The notes: generated by a model not told the origin, from the letters alone. A DNA stretch of 64,000 nucleotides from Thermoflavimicrobium dichotomicum (GCF_900114055.1 NZ_FORR01000002.1:1-64000), one strand, 5' to 3'; numbered from the stretch's first letter, positions 1 to 8,862 are shown. A program made the numbers and translations.

Positions 1-1028
1 CAGGCGATCACTTCACCGACATTGGCCTGTACCCCACGGAACTGGTCGGTACCTGACGCCCGGATGGCTTTCAGCAACAGACCGATGATAAAGTCCAGCT
101 TCACTGCCAGGCGGGTCATGCCGTGGAAGGTAAAACGGTTCAGGAAACCGCTGACCGGGAAGAAACCGTTGGCCTTGTCCAGATCGCGATAGATCAGGAC
201 GTTTTCCCAGGGGATCAAGGCTTTGTCAAAGATCAGTACCGTATCGTTTTCGTCAAAACGACTGCTCAAGGGGTAATCGAAGGGGCTGCCCATCACCGAT
301 GCATTGTACTCATAGGACGGTCGGCAGATCAGCTTCACTCCCGGCGTATCCATCGGTGCGATAAAGACCAGGGCAAACTCCTCTTTCTGCACCGGAGAAG
401 GACCGTAATGAGCCACGAAGTTGTAGTGGCAGCAGGCCGACCCGGTGGCCACCATCTTCGCACCGCTCACGATAATTCCGGCATCGGTCTCCTTTTCCAC
501 ATGAACGAAGACGTCGGATACTTCGTGCACCGGCCTGTTCCGGTCCACCGGCGGGTTGATGATGGCATGGTTGAAAAACCAGACCTTCTCCTGAGCTTCC
601 TTGTACCAACGGCGGGCATTTTCATCAAATGGAGCATAGTACTCCGGATTGCCCCCCAGGGTACCCAGAAAGGAGGCCTTGTAATCCGGTGAGCGGCCCA
701 TCTGGCCGTAAGTGAGGCGGGCCCAGGTAGCGATCGCATCACGGGCTTCCAGCAGCTCTTGAGCACTTTTGCTGGCACGGAAAAATTTGTGGGTGTAGCT
801 GCCGGAACCGGTATCCGTCTCCGTCGTCAGAACATCCTTGTATTTGGGATCGTGCAGGGAGTCATACAGGCGAGCGATGGAGCGTGCCGAGTTGCGAAAG
901 GCCGGATGTTCGACGGGATTCTTCACTTTCTCCCCGTACAGCCAGAGCTCGCGGCCGTCTTTAATACTCTCCAAAAATTCCTCTCCCGTTAGTGGTTTTC
1001 TGGTTAGTTTCTCCTGTTTGGTCGTCAT
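1..1028 (-). CDS. hpaB: 4-hydroxyphenylacetate 3-monooxygenase, oxygenase component (HpaB family), 3' end cut by the window
   Basis: Reading from the ATG at 1028 toward position 1 gives 342 codons with no stop, so the C-terminus lies outside the window. The product matches the flavin-dependent HpaB hydroxylase family (usually about 480 residues). These enzymes use FADH2 supplied by a partner reductase to hydroxylate 4-hydroxyphenylacetate to homoprotocatechuate. Recognisable stretches are [15 protein letters not shown] near residue 104, [10 protein letters not shown] near 152 and [16 protein letters not shown] further on. The start is fixed by an AGGAGG ribosome site seven bases upstream. The flavin reductase hpaC and a regulator lie just upstream on the same strand. 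The fragment looks more GC-rich than its neighbours. The family is certain. The exact substrate (4-hydroxyphenylacetate or another phenol) is inferred. Confidence 0.9.
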   Translation of the reverse strand, partial: MTTKQEKLTRKPLTGEEFLESIKDGRELWLYGEKVKNPVEHPAFRNSARSIARLYDSLHDPKYKDVLTTETDTGSGSYTHKFFRASKSAQELLEARDAIATWARLTYGQMGRSPDYKASFLGTLGGNPEYYAPFDENARRWYKEAQEKVWFFNHAIINPPVDRNRPVHEVSDVFVHVEKETDAGIIVSGAKMVATGSACCHYNFVAHYGPSPVQKEEFALVFIAPMDTPGVKLICRPSYEYNASVMGSPFDYPLSSRFDENDTVLIFDKALIPWENVLIYRDLDKANGFFPVSGFLNRFTFHGMTRLAVKLDFIIGLLLKAIRASGTDQFRGVQANVGEVIA

Positions 1029-1087
1029 ATGAAACCTCCTTTAAATGAAATGGTTACTCTACTAAAAACCCAAGTACATGAAATTTG

Positions 1088-1111
1088 TTTGAGGTCTATC
1101 ACCCCCTCAAA
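1088..1111. promoter_or_regulatory. Inverted repeat upstream of hpaB, possible operator
   Basis: TTTGAGG and CCTCAAA form perfect 7-bp arms around a 10-bp spacer, about 60 bp upstream of the hpaB start. It lies between hpaB and the V4R/PucR-type regulator gene, so it may be that regulator's binding site. No U-tract follows, so a terminator is less likely. This is a positional inference only. Confidence 0.3.
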
Positions 1112-1190
1112 TGGATGAAGTAGTCTAAAATTCGATCCAGTATTCAACCCTAATCATCGTAATTAACCGAATATTATAAATTGTAACCGT

Positions 1191-2993
1191 TTACAAAAAA
1201 GGCTTTTGGCCTAACAGGTTGAGTGTAAAGTATATCTGTACAGCCAATTGGAATTTAAACAAAATAGCACTATCTTTCAAATCAATCCCACATAACTCCT
1301 CTATTCTGTTCAACCGGTATCGCAATCCGGAGATGGAAAGATGCAGTTTTTGTGCTGTTTTATACAGGTTGCCGTTCAGGTCCAGGTACGTTTTCAACGT
1401 AAGAAGAAAGTTGGCTTGTTGTTCCTGATCGTATTCGATCAATTTGCCGATGGTTTTTTTACAGAAAAAGATCAGTTCTTCCTGGTCGGTACACTTCAGA
1501 AAAAGCGTAATCGGTTCAAGCTGTTCAAAAGTCGCCACAGCACTGTAACTGGGATAGGCCAGTTGCAAAAACCTTGTAATCTGAAGGGCATCCTGGTAAC
1601 TTTTCCCCAGTTCAGTCAAGGATTGAACCGCTCTCCCGGAGCTAATATATACTTTGAGAGTTTTGAATTTTTCTTCGATCAATCCCTTTAAATCAACCAG
1701 GAATTCATATACACTCGGTTCATCTTTTTCTACTTCATACAGGATCAGCACAATGGAATCTCTTTTTAAAAAGGCGTTGATATGGGGATATTTTAAAACA
1801 ATAAAGCTCAAAACGTTCTCCAGTTCCTCTTTTAGCGACACCTGAATAACCGATATCCTGGAATGCCCGCCAATGCGAATATCGAGGTCATGGGCTCGTC
1901 TTCTCAGGAGATCTTCGTTGTATGTTCCTTCCAGTATATCCTCCAAAAAGTCCTCTTTCTTCTTCCAGATGGACTGTGCAATGGCTCGCTGATGAAACAA
2001 CTGGATAATACATACATTGATCGCTCGCTCGATAATCATATGTTGATGTTTTTCCAGTTTATCGTTGCCGATGACGACCATTTTGCCCAGCAAAAAACCA
2101 TTGGCCATCAGTTCAAAGGTATCCAAATTCACATCCCGGCGTATTGATTTTGACAATTTCCACTTTTTATAATATTTTTCGTGAGTATCATCTTTGAAGC
2201 AGGCCTCCAGAATTTCCCCCAGGCTACCTTTTTCGATGACCACGCTCCGGTCAAGGACATCGGCGAGGAAACCCAAGATGAAAGACAGGCTTTTTCCTTC
2301 CAGCATAAAGTTGGTTAATTTTTTGTCGATCTCTTCAGCATGAAGAATCATTTGATTCAACTTTTCGATCTCGTTATACACCCGATCCAGCTCAGAGACC
2401 AGGTTCTCTGCCTGGTAATACCGGATGTCTTCCCGCTCCTCTTCCTTCCACTGATCGATCGTCTTGGCCACATAATAGCAGTAGTCATCTTTTTTTCCTG
2501 CACAATGCTTTTCCCTTACCAGCACTTGCTTCCCGAATACCTTGGTCAGAAAGCCACTGGCGTAACCTACAAGGGTCCAACACACTGGGGTATTGCATGT
2601 ACCAAAATGGCGAATATGTTCCTCAACTTCATAGGAATTCAACCAATAACCTGTAAAATACAATTTTTCATCGTCAAATTCCAATATATCCGGTTCAACT
2701 GTAACGATTCCCTCTAACGTGTGTAGAAATGGACCCGAAAATAACAATTCTTTTTTCGAATCCCAGTCAAACATCTTCTGGATCGCTTCCCCGTCATGAT
2801 AGCCGCATGCCCAACCGTACCGCATCAAAAATCCTTTAGCCCGTTCCATACCGAGGGTGCTGACCAGGTCCCTACGCAAGATTCCCATAGCTTCCGTTGA
2901 CACGAGTGCCATCCTTAAGGAATGCAACTTGATGATCCCTGTGCGCGGATTAATGTCAATCACGTTTTGAAATAACAGTTGATGCGCTTTCAC
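1191..2993 (-). CDS. Ligand-sensing transcriptional regulator: XylR_N - V4R - PucR-type HTH
   Basis: The protein has 600 residues and starts at a GTG preceded by GAGGAG. The first ~110 residues resemble the XylR_N aromatic-sensing domain (ALVSTEAMGILRRDL, RYGWACGYHDG). Residues ~140-185 form a V4R domain with the typical Cys-rich end (HCAGKKDDYCYY). The C-terminal ~70 residues are a PucR-type helix-turn-helix (LNGNLYKTAQKLHLS, then LRYRLNRIEEL). Classical XylR/DmpR proteins join the same sensor to a sigma-54 AAA+ module; no Walker motif is seen here, so sigma-54 activation is unlikely. Position between hpaC and hpaB on the same strand suggests it activates the phenol-hydroxylase genes in response to an aromatic ligand. 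The ligand is not known. Confidence 0.85.
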   Translation of the reverse strand: MKAHQLLFQNVIDINPRTGIIKLHSLRMALVSTEAMGILRRDLVSTLGMERAKGFLMRYGWACGYHDGEAIQKMFDWDSKKELLFSGPFLHTLEGIVTVEPDILEFDDEKLYFTGYWLNSYEVEEHIRHFGTCNTPVCWTLVGYASGFLTKVFGKQVLVREKHCAGKKDDYCYYVAKTIDQWKEEEREDIRYYQAENLVSELDRVYNEIEKLNQMILHAEEIDKKLTNFMLEGKSLSFILGFLADVLDRSVVIEKGSLGEILEACFKDDTHEKYYKKWKLSKSIRRDVNLDTFELMANGFLLGKMVVIGNDKLEKHQHMIIERAINVCIIQLFHQRAIAQSIWKKKEDFLEDILEGTYNEDLLRRRAHDLDIRIGGHSRISVIQVSLKEELENVLSFIVLKYPHINAFLKRDSIVLILYEVEKDEPSVYEFLVDLKGLIEEKFKTLKVYISSGRAVQSLTELGKSYQDALQITRFLQLAYPSYSAVATFEQLEPITLFLKCTDQEELIFFCKKTIGKLIEYDQEQQANFLLTLKTYLDLNGNLYKTAQKLHLSISGLRYRLNRIEELCGIDLKDSAILFKFQLAVQIYFTLNLLGQKPFL

Positions 2994-3026
2994 GGTCTCC
3001 TCACAGCTCCTATCTGGGATTCGATC

Positions 3027-3503
3027 CTATTCAGATGTTGACTTGAGGCTCGGTACTGTGAAGAATTTACCTTTGTAAAACCCTAGGGCATCCCCTTCCA
3101 CATACCAATAGTTCTTCACTTCACCTAAATACAGGACATGATCACCTCCGTCATAGGCTCTCCATGGTACACATTCGATGGTGGCAAGGGAATTGGCAAG
3201 ATACGGCGCGAACTCTCCTTCCTCCCACTGAAGATCAAGTTGCTCTTGGGGCCGTCCGGCAAAATGGAGAGCCACCTTTTCCTGATCACCGCGCAATATA
3301 TTTACCGCAAACGAATTGTCCTTCATGTAGCTGCAGGCTTTTATTTTCCGGTCTACCGATACCAGGATCAGAGGTGGGTCCAACGAAACAGAAGTGAAGG
3401 AATTTGCGGTAAACCCACGTGTTCCAATATCTGTTTTACAGGTGACCACCGTTACACCCGTTGCAAAAGAACCAAGGCAATTCCGGAAATCACGTGTATC
3501 CAT
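3027..3503 (-). CDS. hpaC: Flavin reductase component of the HpaB-type monooxygenase (HpaC family)
   Basis: The 158-residue protein belongs to the flavin reductase-like family (FMN-binding split barrel). Diagnostic stretches are FRNCLGSFATGVTVVTC at the start, GFTANSFTSVSLDPPLILV, and a central SFAVNIL. It supplies reduced flavin to HpaB using NAD(P)H. An open frame extends 19 codons further upstream, but the start was set at 3503, where GGAGGGAGA lies at good spacing; the extension has no ribosome site and does not resemble the family. The downstream regulator begins 34 bases after the stop, so hpaC, the regulator and hpaB may be one transcript. The AT-rich upstream region (3520-3600) holds TATA-like repeats that may be the promoter. 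Confidence 0.88.
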   Translation of the reverse strand: MDTRDFRNCLGSFATGVTVVTCKTDIGTRGFTANSFTSVSLDPPLILVSVDRKIKACSYMKDNSFAVNILRGDQEKVALHFAGRPQEQLDLQWEEGEFAPYLANSLATIECVPWRAYDGGDHVLYLGEVKNYWYVEGDALGFYKGKFFTVPSLKSTSE

Positions 3504-3650
3504 TGATATCTCCCTCCATGTTTTTATACTAACAAATTTACATAAGTTTATTAACCGCAAAAATATACAGTATATACATACTATATCTAATATTATTGTT
3601 TAGTAGCAACATATTTTTTTGTGGTAACTTGATTGAATCCCAAAAAATAG

Positions 3651-3677
3651 CCCGTATCACAATCAAAGTGGTACGGG
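3651..3677 (-). terminator. Terminator-like hairpin upstream of hpaC, orphan
   Basis: CCCGTATCAC pairs with GTGGTACGGG (one G-U) across a 7-base loop. On the minus strand a run of six T follows within a few bases. No minus-strand gene lies immediately upstream, so it is either a leftover or a leader terminator for hpaC. The rest of 3604-3897 shows nothing beyond an AT-rich promoter zone for the next gene. Confidence 0.4.
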
Positions 3678-3897
3678 ATCGTCATTTTTATGCTCATCTT
3701 CTGGTCAAAGTGGAGCTAGTATGGTGATTGGAAATTTTGTAGAGTGCTTTCGTAAGACCCCTGAAAAATCTGCAAAAAGGCTCACCTACATCCACTTCCA
3801 ACTATTACTACTTAATAGACTCGCAATTTATGTTATCCTCTAATAGAGTAGAGCTCATCGAAATGATTGAGCCAAACTACAATAGGAGGTTTTTTCT

Positions 3898-4638
3898 ATG
3901 AAAAATCGTCGCTTTTTAACTTCATTGGCAATTGCGGGAGCGCTGATGGTCACAAGCCCGCTTAGCATATTTGCTGCAGGTAAGCAGGATCTAGGTACGG
4001 AAAATCAATCAGACTCGACAGTCCGTATTCATTATATACAGTCAACTCTGAATAATTTTGATATTGAGGAAATTTTGAGACAAATTGGCTTCATTGGCTG
4101 CCAAATGCCAACCCAACAACAGCCCGATCAATCGAAACCGGCACCTGCAAAAGAACAGGCACAACAATCCCAGTCCAAAAAAGAGCAAGCACCAAACCAA
4201 ACCGCGAAGCCAGCACCTTCCCAGTCGGATGCTTCCGAACAACAACAAACCAGCTACACGCTCAGTGAATTTGAAAAACAAGTGGTGGACCTTACCAATC
4301 AAGAGCGGGCCAAATATGGATTGCCTGCCCTTAAAGTAGACCCGAAACTGAGCCAAATGGCGCGTGACAAAGCAAAGGATATGCATGATAATAACTATTT
4401 CGACCACATCAGCCCAACCTACGGTTCCCCATTTGACATGATGAAACAGTATGGCATCCAGTTCAATGCTGCAGGTGAAAATATTGCGATGGGACAACTC
4501 ACCCCGCAAGAAGTGGTGAATGGCTGGATGAACAGTGAAGGACACCGTAAAAATATCCTGAATAAAGATTTCAATTATATCGGTGTGGGTTATGTCAAAG
4601 ACGGAAACTACTGGGTACAGGAATTTATCGGGAAATAA
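3898..4638 (+). CDS. Secreted CAP-domain (SCP/YkwD-like) protein
   Basis: The protein has 246 residues. Residues 1-27 are a Sec signal peptide (basic start, hydrophobic core, cleavage after FAA). Residues ~70-118 form a Pro/Gln/Lys-rich linker that is probably disordered. The CAP domain spans ~122-246 and keeps the expected His/Glu set: H170 (YFDHIS), E194 (GENIAM), E214 and H216 (SEGHRKNI). Bacterial YkwD-like CAP proteins are common in spore formers; their biochemical role is not settled. An AGGAGG site precedes the ATG. One unpaired Cys68 lies before the linker. Function is therefore given at family level only. The gene stands alone, with convergent thiM downstream. Confidence 0.9.
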   Translation: MKNRRFLTSLAIAGALMVTSPLSIFAAGKQDLGTENQSDSTVRIHYIQSTLNNFDIEEILRQIGFIGCQMPTQQQPDQSKPAPAKEQAQQSQSKKEQAPNQTAKPAPSQSDASEQQQTSYTLSEFEKQVVDLTNQERAKYGLPALKVDPKLSQMARDKAKDMHDNNYFDHISPTYGSPFDMMKQYGIQFNAAGENIAMGQLTPQEVVNGWMNSEGHRKNILNKDFNYIGVGYVKDGNYWVQEFIGK

Positions 4639-4664
4639 GGCCCCTGTCGATTTGAATCAAAAAG

Positions 4665-4699
4665 GATCGTTACCCCTGAATTTTTCAGGGGTAACGATC
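4665..4699 (-). terminator. Intrinsic terminator between the CAP gene and thiM
   Basis: A perfect 15-bp stem (GATCGTTACCCCTGA with its complement) closes a short A/T loop. The T-run (TTTTTG) lies on the minus-strand side, so it mainly ends thiM transcription; it may also stop the convergent CAP gene. Confidence 0.8.
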
Positions 4700-4750
4700 T
4701 ATATCCGTTAAACGTTTGTCGAAGATGGGACGGACATAGGATCATGCCGT

Positions 4751-5563
4751 TTACTGTTCCAATTTCTCAATGCGACCAAATCTATGTATATTTTCTTCCG
4801 AGATCTTGGAGAGTTGGTCGAGAAAAGCAATCTGAAAGCTTCCCGGCCCTTTATGCACTGTATCTTTCGCAGCCATTTCTGCTGCAATGCCATAGATAGT
4901 CACGCCGGAGACAGATGCAAGCAAGTGATTTTCTTCTACCGCCACGAAGGCTCCTAGCACAGAAGACAACAAACAGCCAGTCCCGGTCACTTTGGTCAGG
5001 ATCGGATGACCATTATGGATTACATAGGTATCTGTTCCATCTGTCACTACATCATCTTTACCAGTCATAACCACAATGGTTTGAAATTGATTGGCTACGG
5101 ACTTGGCCAGTAACATATCATCTTCTGCTTTGGAAGCTACGGAATCCACTCCCTTGGTCATTCCTTTTTTCCCACCAAGACTGGCAATCTCACCCGCATT
5201 TCCCCTAATAACGGATACCTTGATTTCGCTTAGAATCCGCTCAGCCATTTCCAATCGGTATGATGTGCTCCCTACCCCAACCGGGTCAAAAATAACTGGA
5301 ACTCCATGTTTATTGGCCGATTTTCCAGCTATAATCATGGCATCTACCACATCTGTGGTCAATGTTCCAATATTTAAAACCAGAGCCCCAGCCAGTTTGA
5401 CCATCATGGCTACTTCTTCGGGTGCATACGCCATGACGGGAGAAGCACCCAGGGCAAGCAATCCATTTGCTGTGAAATTCGTGACGACTGCATTGGTAAT
5501 GTTATGGACAAGCGGATTTTCAGTACGAACCCGATTTAACACTGTGGCGATTTCTTGCTTCAT
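4751..5563 (-). CDS. thiM: Hydroxyethylthiazole kinase
   Basis: The 270-residue protein matches ThiM, a ribokinase-fold kinase that phosphorylates 4-methyl-5-(2-hydroxyethyl)thiazole for salvage into thiamine phosphate. Hallmarks are [19 protein letters not shown] near residue 16, [12 protein letters not shown] near 92, [12 protein letters not shown] near 120, and the VTGTGCLLS loop with Cys197, the conserved catalytic-loop cysteine. Length is typical. The usual partners thiE and thiD are not adjacent. No TPP riboswitch signature was found in the ~200 bp upstream, which instead contains a family A repeat. Expression control is therefore unclear. Confidence 0.95.
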   Translation of the reverse strand: MKQEIATVLNRVRTENPLVHNITNAVVTNFTANGLLALGASPVMAYAPEEVAMMVKLAGALVLNIGTLTTDVVDAMIIAGKSANKHGVPVIFDPVGVGSTSYRLEMAERILSEIKVSVIRGNAGEIASLGGKKGMTKGVDSVASKAEDDMLLAKSVANQFQTIVVMTGKDDVVTDGTDTYVIHNGHPILTKVTGTGCLLSSVLGAFVAVEENHLLASVSGVTIYGIAAEMAAKDTVHKGPGSFQIAFLDQLSKISEENIHRFGRIEKLEQ

Positions 5564-5622
5564 TTTCCTCTGTCCTTTCCTTCTCTATGAATACCTGTAT
5601 ATCTTACATAGTAAATTATATT

Positions 5623-5735
5623 AGCTTGTTGACAAAGTATCCGTTATATGCCAGTTTTCCTTTACCGTTTCACTCCCGCTCTATAAAAATGAGCAATAAG
5701 TCGTTCAACTGGAAAAGGAAAACCGGGTTTGTAAC
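5623..5735 (+). repeat. Family A interspersed repeat, copy A1
   Basis: This is a near-full-length copy between thiM and aroD. It starts AGCTTGTTGACAAAGTATC, has an inner palindrome (CAGTTTTCC... against GGAAAAGGAAAACCGG) around a loop with GAGCAATAAGTCG, and ends GTTTGTAACGA. The left arm carries two substitutions that are not compensated, and the right end has lost part of the TTTGTCAACA terminus. Confidence 0.8.
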
Positions 5736-5737
5736 GA

Positions 5738-5776
5738 CCCAAGAATCGCACGGCTTCAGCCGTGTAGAATGTCAAA
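5738..5776. mobile_element. Possible remnant of an IS200/IS605-type right end
   Basis: AAGAATCGCACGG opens a 6-bp stem with a 4-base loop (CACGGC-TTCA-GCCGTG, 5749-5764), followed by TAGAATGTCAAA. From family knowledge, right ends of IS605/IS1341-type elements commonly carry an AAGAATC - hairpin - GGATGTCAA-like layout. No tnpA or tnpB is nearby. The hairpin sits directly behind the aroD stop codon, so a simple aroD terminator is the alternative, although it lacks a U-tract. Confidence 0.35.
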
Positions 5777-6554
5777 CATTTCCAATCGATTTCTGAATCG
5801 TTTGGATCACTGATCTTAAATCCTCAATGGGAATTTGCCCTGGAGCAGAGCTTTTCTCTCCAATAGCAAATGTGATATTGGAACCAAAAACCCAACCAAA
5901 CATGCGAGTAATGGCTCCCAATCTTCCCATCGACATGGTCACCATAGGAATCTTCAATCGTTTTTGGGCTTCCTGAGTCGCTTTTAATAAAACCAGGACA
6001 TCTTCTTGAGAAGTGGGCATCACCGCAATTTTGGCAATATCGGCACCATAAGATTCCGCTTGCAGCAATTTTTCAACCAACGACGAATCATCTGGAGTGG
6101 AATAAAAATTATGGTATGACAGAATCAGGGAAACTCCATATTCTCTTGATACCTGGCGAAGAACATGGATATTTTCCGGTTCATTGTCCATTTCATAGTC
6201 GATAAGGTCGACCTGGTTGCTTTTACACACATCCGAAATCAATCGAATTTTGTCCTTCTCCTCTAAAGCGATGGGTTGTCCTCCTTCTTTTTGCGAGCGA
6301 ATCGTAAAAAGAATCGGAATCTGGCCAACAAGCTCCCGGATTTTGGATGCAGTTTCAATCACCTTCTGAGAATCATCAAGATCGCTAAAAAAATCAGCGC
6401 GCCATTCAATGATGTCAGGTTCTTTTCGGCGTATTTTCTCCAGCTCCGCCATAATTTGATCGACATCGCTGCCAACCAGTGGGGTACAAATCAGGGGCTG
6501 ATTGCCTCCAATCACCTTTCCTCTGACTAAAACAACCTTTTTTGATGAATCCAT
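5772..6554 (-). CDS. aroD: 3-dehydroquinate dehydratase, type I
   Basis: The 260-residue protein has the class I AroD signature. It forms a Schiff base with 3-dehydroquinate and removes water to give 3-dehydroshikimate. Visible active-site elements are E50 and R52 (IIEWRADFF), H148 (ILSYHNF) and the Schiff-base lysine K175 (ADIAKIAVM), plus SSAPGQIP near the end. The gene follows a decayed aldehyde dehydrogenase gene at 11 bp and an IclR regulator on the same strand, with aroK divergent on the other side. That context could mean either chorismate synthesis or a former quinate/shikimate catabolic cluster; the remaining genes do not decide it. Confidence 0.95.
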   Translation of the reverse strand: MDSSKKVVLVRGKVIGGNQPLICTPLVGSDVDQIMAELEKIRRKEPDIIEWRADFFSDLDDSQKVIETASKIRELVGQIPILFTIRSQKEGGQPIALEEKDKIRLISDVCKSNQVDLIDYEMDNEPENIHVLRQVSREYGVSLILSYHNFYSTPDDSSLVEKLLQAESYGADIAKIAVMPTSQEDVLVLLKATQEAQKRLKIPMVTMSMGRLGAITRMFGWVFGSNITFAIGEKSSAPGQIPIEDLRSVIQTIQKSIGNV

Positions 6555-6565
6555 GAATAGCCTCC

Positions 6566-6946
6566 TTATTGATATCTCGAAAATTTCATCACAATCATTT
6601 TCGTTTCTGTCATATCCTCAATGGCATAGCGTGGACCTTCACGCCCGATTCCACTCTGTTTTACTCCACCATAAGGCCAATGATCCAGTCGGAAGTTAGA
6701 GGTTCCATTGATCAAGACCCCACCCACTTCAAGTTTGTGAGCGACTTTGTATGCCAGGTCCATTCGATTGGTAAATCCTTTATCCAGGGATACAGATGTA
6801 GGCTGTATGGTCAAGAGCAAGACGCTAGCATCATTCAGCCTTTTTGCTTCTTCTCCCGACCCTGAGTAAGGATTTACAATGGGGACAACTTCCCGGTCTG
6901 AACTAACCCATTTTCTATCAATATACAATTCTGCTCTTAAATTCAT
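6566..6946 (-). pseudogene. Aldehyde dehydrogenase remnant with large internal deletion
   Basis: The 126-codon frame joins the extreme N-terminus of an aldehyde dehydrogenase (YIDRKWVSSDREV, then VNPYSG) directly to its C-terminal part (KLEVGGVLINGTSNFRLDH, PYGGVKQSGIGREGPR, EDMTETKMIVMKF). About 350 residues, including the catalytic Cys and Glu and most of the NAD-binding domain, are missing. The stretch at residues ~35-70 is a degenerate version of the ANDTEYGLQ region. A ribosome site (AGGTGA) is intact and the frame is open, so a short peptide may still be made, but it cannot be an active dehydrogenase. The 119 bp upstream also look like decayed coding DNA (a 29-codon frame on the minus strand ends at ~6960). 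Confidence 0.85.
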
Positions 6947-7065
6947 TGATCTTCACCTACTTCTCAATATGGCGCATGGAAGATCCATTGTATTGAACCA
7001 GATCTTCTCTATTGGGACATGGTCCTTTGATCCGAACGCCATTCATGAACTCCCAAATGCATGCG

Positions 7066-7839
7066 CTACGATTCCCGATATCCCAGTTTTTGCGAAATTT
7101 CCATTGCATTTACTTTTACCAATTCCTTCAATTGATTGATAATTTCAGGTGTGAAGCGATTGGTTGGGCCTGAAACTGATAAGGAAGCGGTTACTTCATG
7201 ATTGATATTAAAAACGGGTGCGGCAACAGCTGCGGATCCAACCTCCCGTTCATCGATACTTGAAGCACATTGTTGCAATCGAATCTCAGGCAGTTCCTTT
7301 TGCAAGGTTTCCAGTCTTTCTTTGGAAGGAACCTGTTTAAAAATCTGCTGTTGAAACGCTTCAGATTGGTATGCTAAAAGCACTTTTCCACCTGCACCTG
7401 CCCACAGTGGCAATTTTTCTCCAATTTTCACCAAGTGTCGAATGGATTGCAAACCTTCACACTGTTCGATACAAACCCGCGATTCCTTGTCCAAAATATA
7501 CAGGTTAACGGTTTCACGAGTTTCATCCCGTAAACGTTCCATAATCGGCTTTGCGATCTCCCTGATTTTAATGGACTTTCCTGCAATGTATCCCAGATAG
7601 TACAATCCTTGACCAAGCCGATATTTCAATGTATTGGGATCCTTCAGAATGAAATCATTCTGCTCTAGCGTTGCAAGTAACCGAGTGGTTGTTGATTTAG
7701 CCAGATTGATTTTATTTGCGATTTCTGTAAGGGTAAGTTCCTGTTCTTCCACCGTAAAACAGTAAAGGATGTCCAAAGCCCGTTGTACGGTTCGTAATCC
7801 TGATTCTGTTTTTTCATTGGGTTTGATCGGATTTGACAT
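7066..7839 (-). CDS. IclR-family transcriptional regulator
   Basis: The 257-residue protein has a winged-helix N-terminus (~15-75: VQRALDILYCF, LTEIANKINLAKSTTTRLLATLE) and an IclR effector domain (~85-255) with GAGGKVLLA and the conserved EREVGSAAVAAPVF segment. IclR proteins control catabolic operons in response to small acids. It lies upstream of the aldehyde dehydrogenase remnant and aroD on the same strand and divergent from aroK, so these are its likely targets. The effector cannot be read from the sequence. The start has a GGGAAGTGG ribosome site. Confidence 0.92.
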   Translation of the reverse strand: MSNPIKPNEKTESGLRTVQRALDILYCFTVEEQELTLTEIANKINLAKSTTTRLLATLEQNDFILKDPNTLKYRLGQGLYYLGYIAGKSIKIREIAKPIMERLRDETRETVNLYILDKESRVCIEQCEGLQSIRHLVKIGEKLPLWAGAGGKVLLAYQSEAFQQQIFKQVPSKERLETLQKELPEIRLQQCASSIDEREVGSAAVAAPVFNINHEVTASLSVSGPTNRFTPEIINQLKELVKVNAMEISQKLGYRES

Positions 7840-7866
7840 TGAATACCACTTCCCAGAAGTTCTTTT

Positions 7867-8100
7867 CTATTCCAATGTACGGAATTCAATTACACTCATC
7901 GGAACTTTTGATTTCATTTTACATTGGTAATTTTCTTTTTTCAAGTGCATTTCGACATTTAATAAGATTTTTTCTGTATCGACATCGGTCGCACTACTTT
8001 CTTCCATCTCTTTGGCACTGGTATTGATCTCTTGCAGTTTAGCAACGGTAATGTACAGCCCATATAATGTATCGGTCTCTCTTCTTTCCAATGAAATCAA
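7867..8100 (-). CDS. Small unrecognised ORF upstream of the IclR gene
   Basis: A 77-codon frame starts at a TTG with AAGGGA six bases upstream and ends 27 bp before the IclR start. The predicted peptide is charged and soluble (MISLERRETDTLYGLYIT..., ending VIEFRTLE) and matches no family I know. It may be chance or the tail of a decayed gene. Apart from this, 7840-8274 contains only the aroK promoter region. Confidence 0.22.
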   Translation of the reverse strand: MISLERRETDTLYGLYITVAKLQEINTSAKEMEESSATDVDTEKILLNVEMHLKKENYQCKMKSKVPMSVIEFRTLE

Positions 8101-8274
8101 GATGAATCCCTTATCGTATAACAGGAATATAGGCTTTGCATTGTGTTACATGTCTCCAGGCATTCTCACTGCGTATTTGATATCCATATTCTCGTAGCCT
8201 TTGCTATGTATGATTAAGCTTGATATTATAAATCTAAAACAGTTTTTTGCATATGTTTTTTAAGAAGAGAGTGG

Positions 8275-8862
8275 ATGCAAAAAATGATGAATCATACAGA
8301 AATCCCCATCCGGGAGAAAAATATCGTATTGATTGGATTTATGGGAGTAGGTAAAACCACCATTGGCAGACTCGTTGCCAAGAAACTTTATCGGGATTTT
8401 ATTGATATTGATGAGGAAATAGAAAAAACATACAACATGCCAGTAACGCAAATTTTCAAGGAATTGGGCGAGAAAAAGTTTCGCCAAATGGAAAGAGAGA
8501 TCATCACAAAAATCTGTTCCAATACCCGCTTAAAGATTATCGCTTTGGGAGGAGGAGCTTACTTACAGGAGGAAGTTAGAAAGGTTTGTTTGTCCAAATG
8601 TATTGTCTATTTCCTTGATTTGTCCTGGGATTCCTGGAAGGAACGGCTTCCATTAATCATTAATAGTCGCCCTGTTCTTCAAAATAAAACGTTGGATGAG
8701 ATTGAGGCGTTGTTTTTTAAGAGAAGGGCTGCCTATTCACTCCATAATTCAAAAGTTTCCACCAATGACCTAGACCCTGAGACTGCAGCCAATTATATTG
8801 TTGACTCTCTGATAACAGCCTGGGATCTTTATCAACCACTTAGTATAGTAAATAACGAATAA
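8275..8862 (+). CDS. aroK: Shikimate kinase
   Basis: The 195-residue protein is slightly longer than the usual ~170. It carries the P-loop GFMGVGKTT (21-29), the shikimate-binding FIDIDEEIE near 43-50, the GGGAYL loop near 97, and the lid region ERLPLIINSRPVL. It phosphorylates shikimate with ATP in the chorismate pathway. The start was placed at 8275 behind AAGAAGAGAGTGG; ATG codons at 8284 and 8287 are alternatives. The C-terminal ~25 residues run past the normal domain. It is divergent from the IclR gene and ends inside a 27-bp direct repeat that borders repeat A2. Confidence 0.93.
   Translation: MQKMMNHTEIPIREKNIVLIGFMGVGKTTIGRLVAKKLYRDFIDIDEEIEKTYNMPVTQIFKELGEKKFRQMEREIITKICSNTRLKIIALGGGAYLQEEVRKVCLSKCIVYFLDLSWDSWKERLPLIINSRPVLQNKTLDEIEALFFKRRAAYSLHNSKVSTNDLDPETAANYIVDSLITAWDLYQPLSIVNNE

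Noticed and set aside
123-692. Plus-strand 189-codon frame at the window start
   Set aside because: It is antisense to hpaB, whose minus-strand frame is continuous and family-matched.
5627-5650. TTGACA with TATATG inside family A as a mobile promoter
   Set aside because: The spacing between the two hexamers is only about 10 bp, too short for a sigma-A promoter.
5564-5771. TPP riboswitch before thiM
   Set aside because: The conserved CUGAGA and downstream ACCUGAUCUGG elements are not present on the minus strand.
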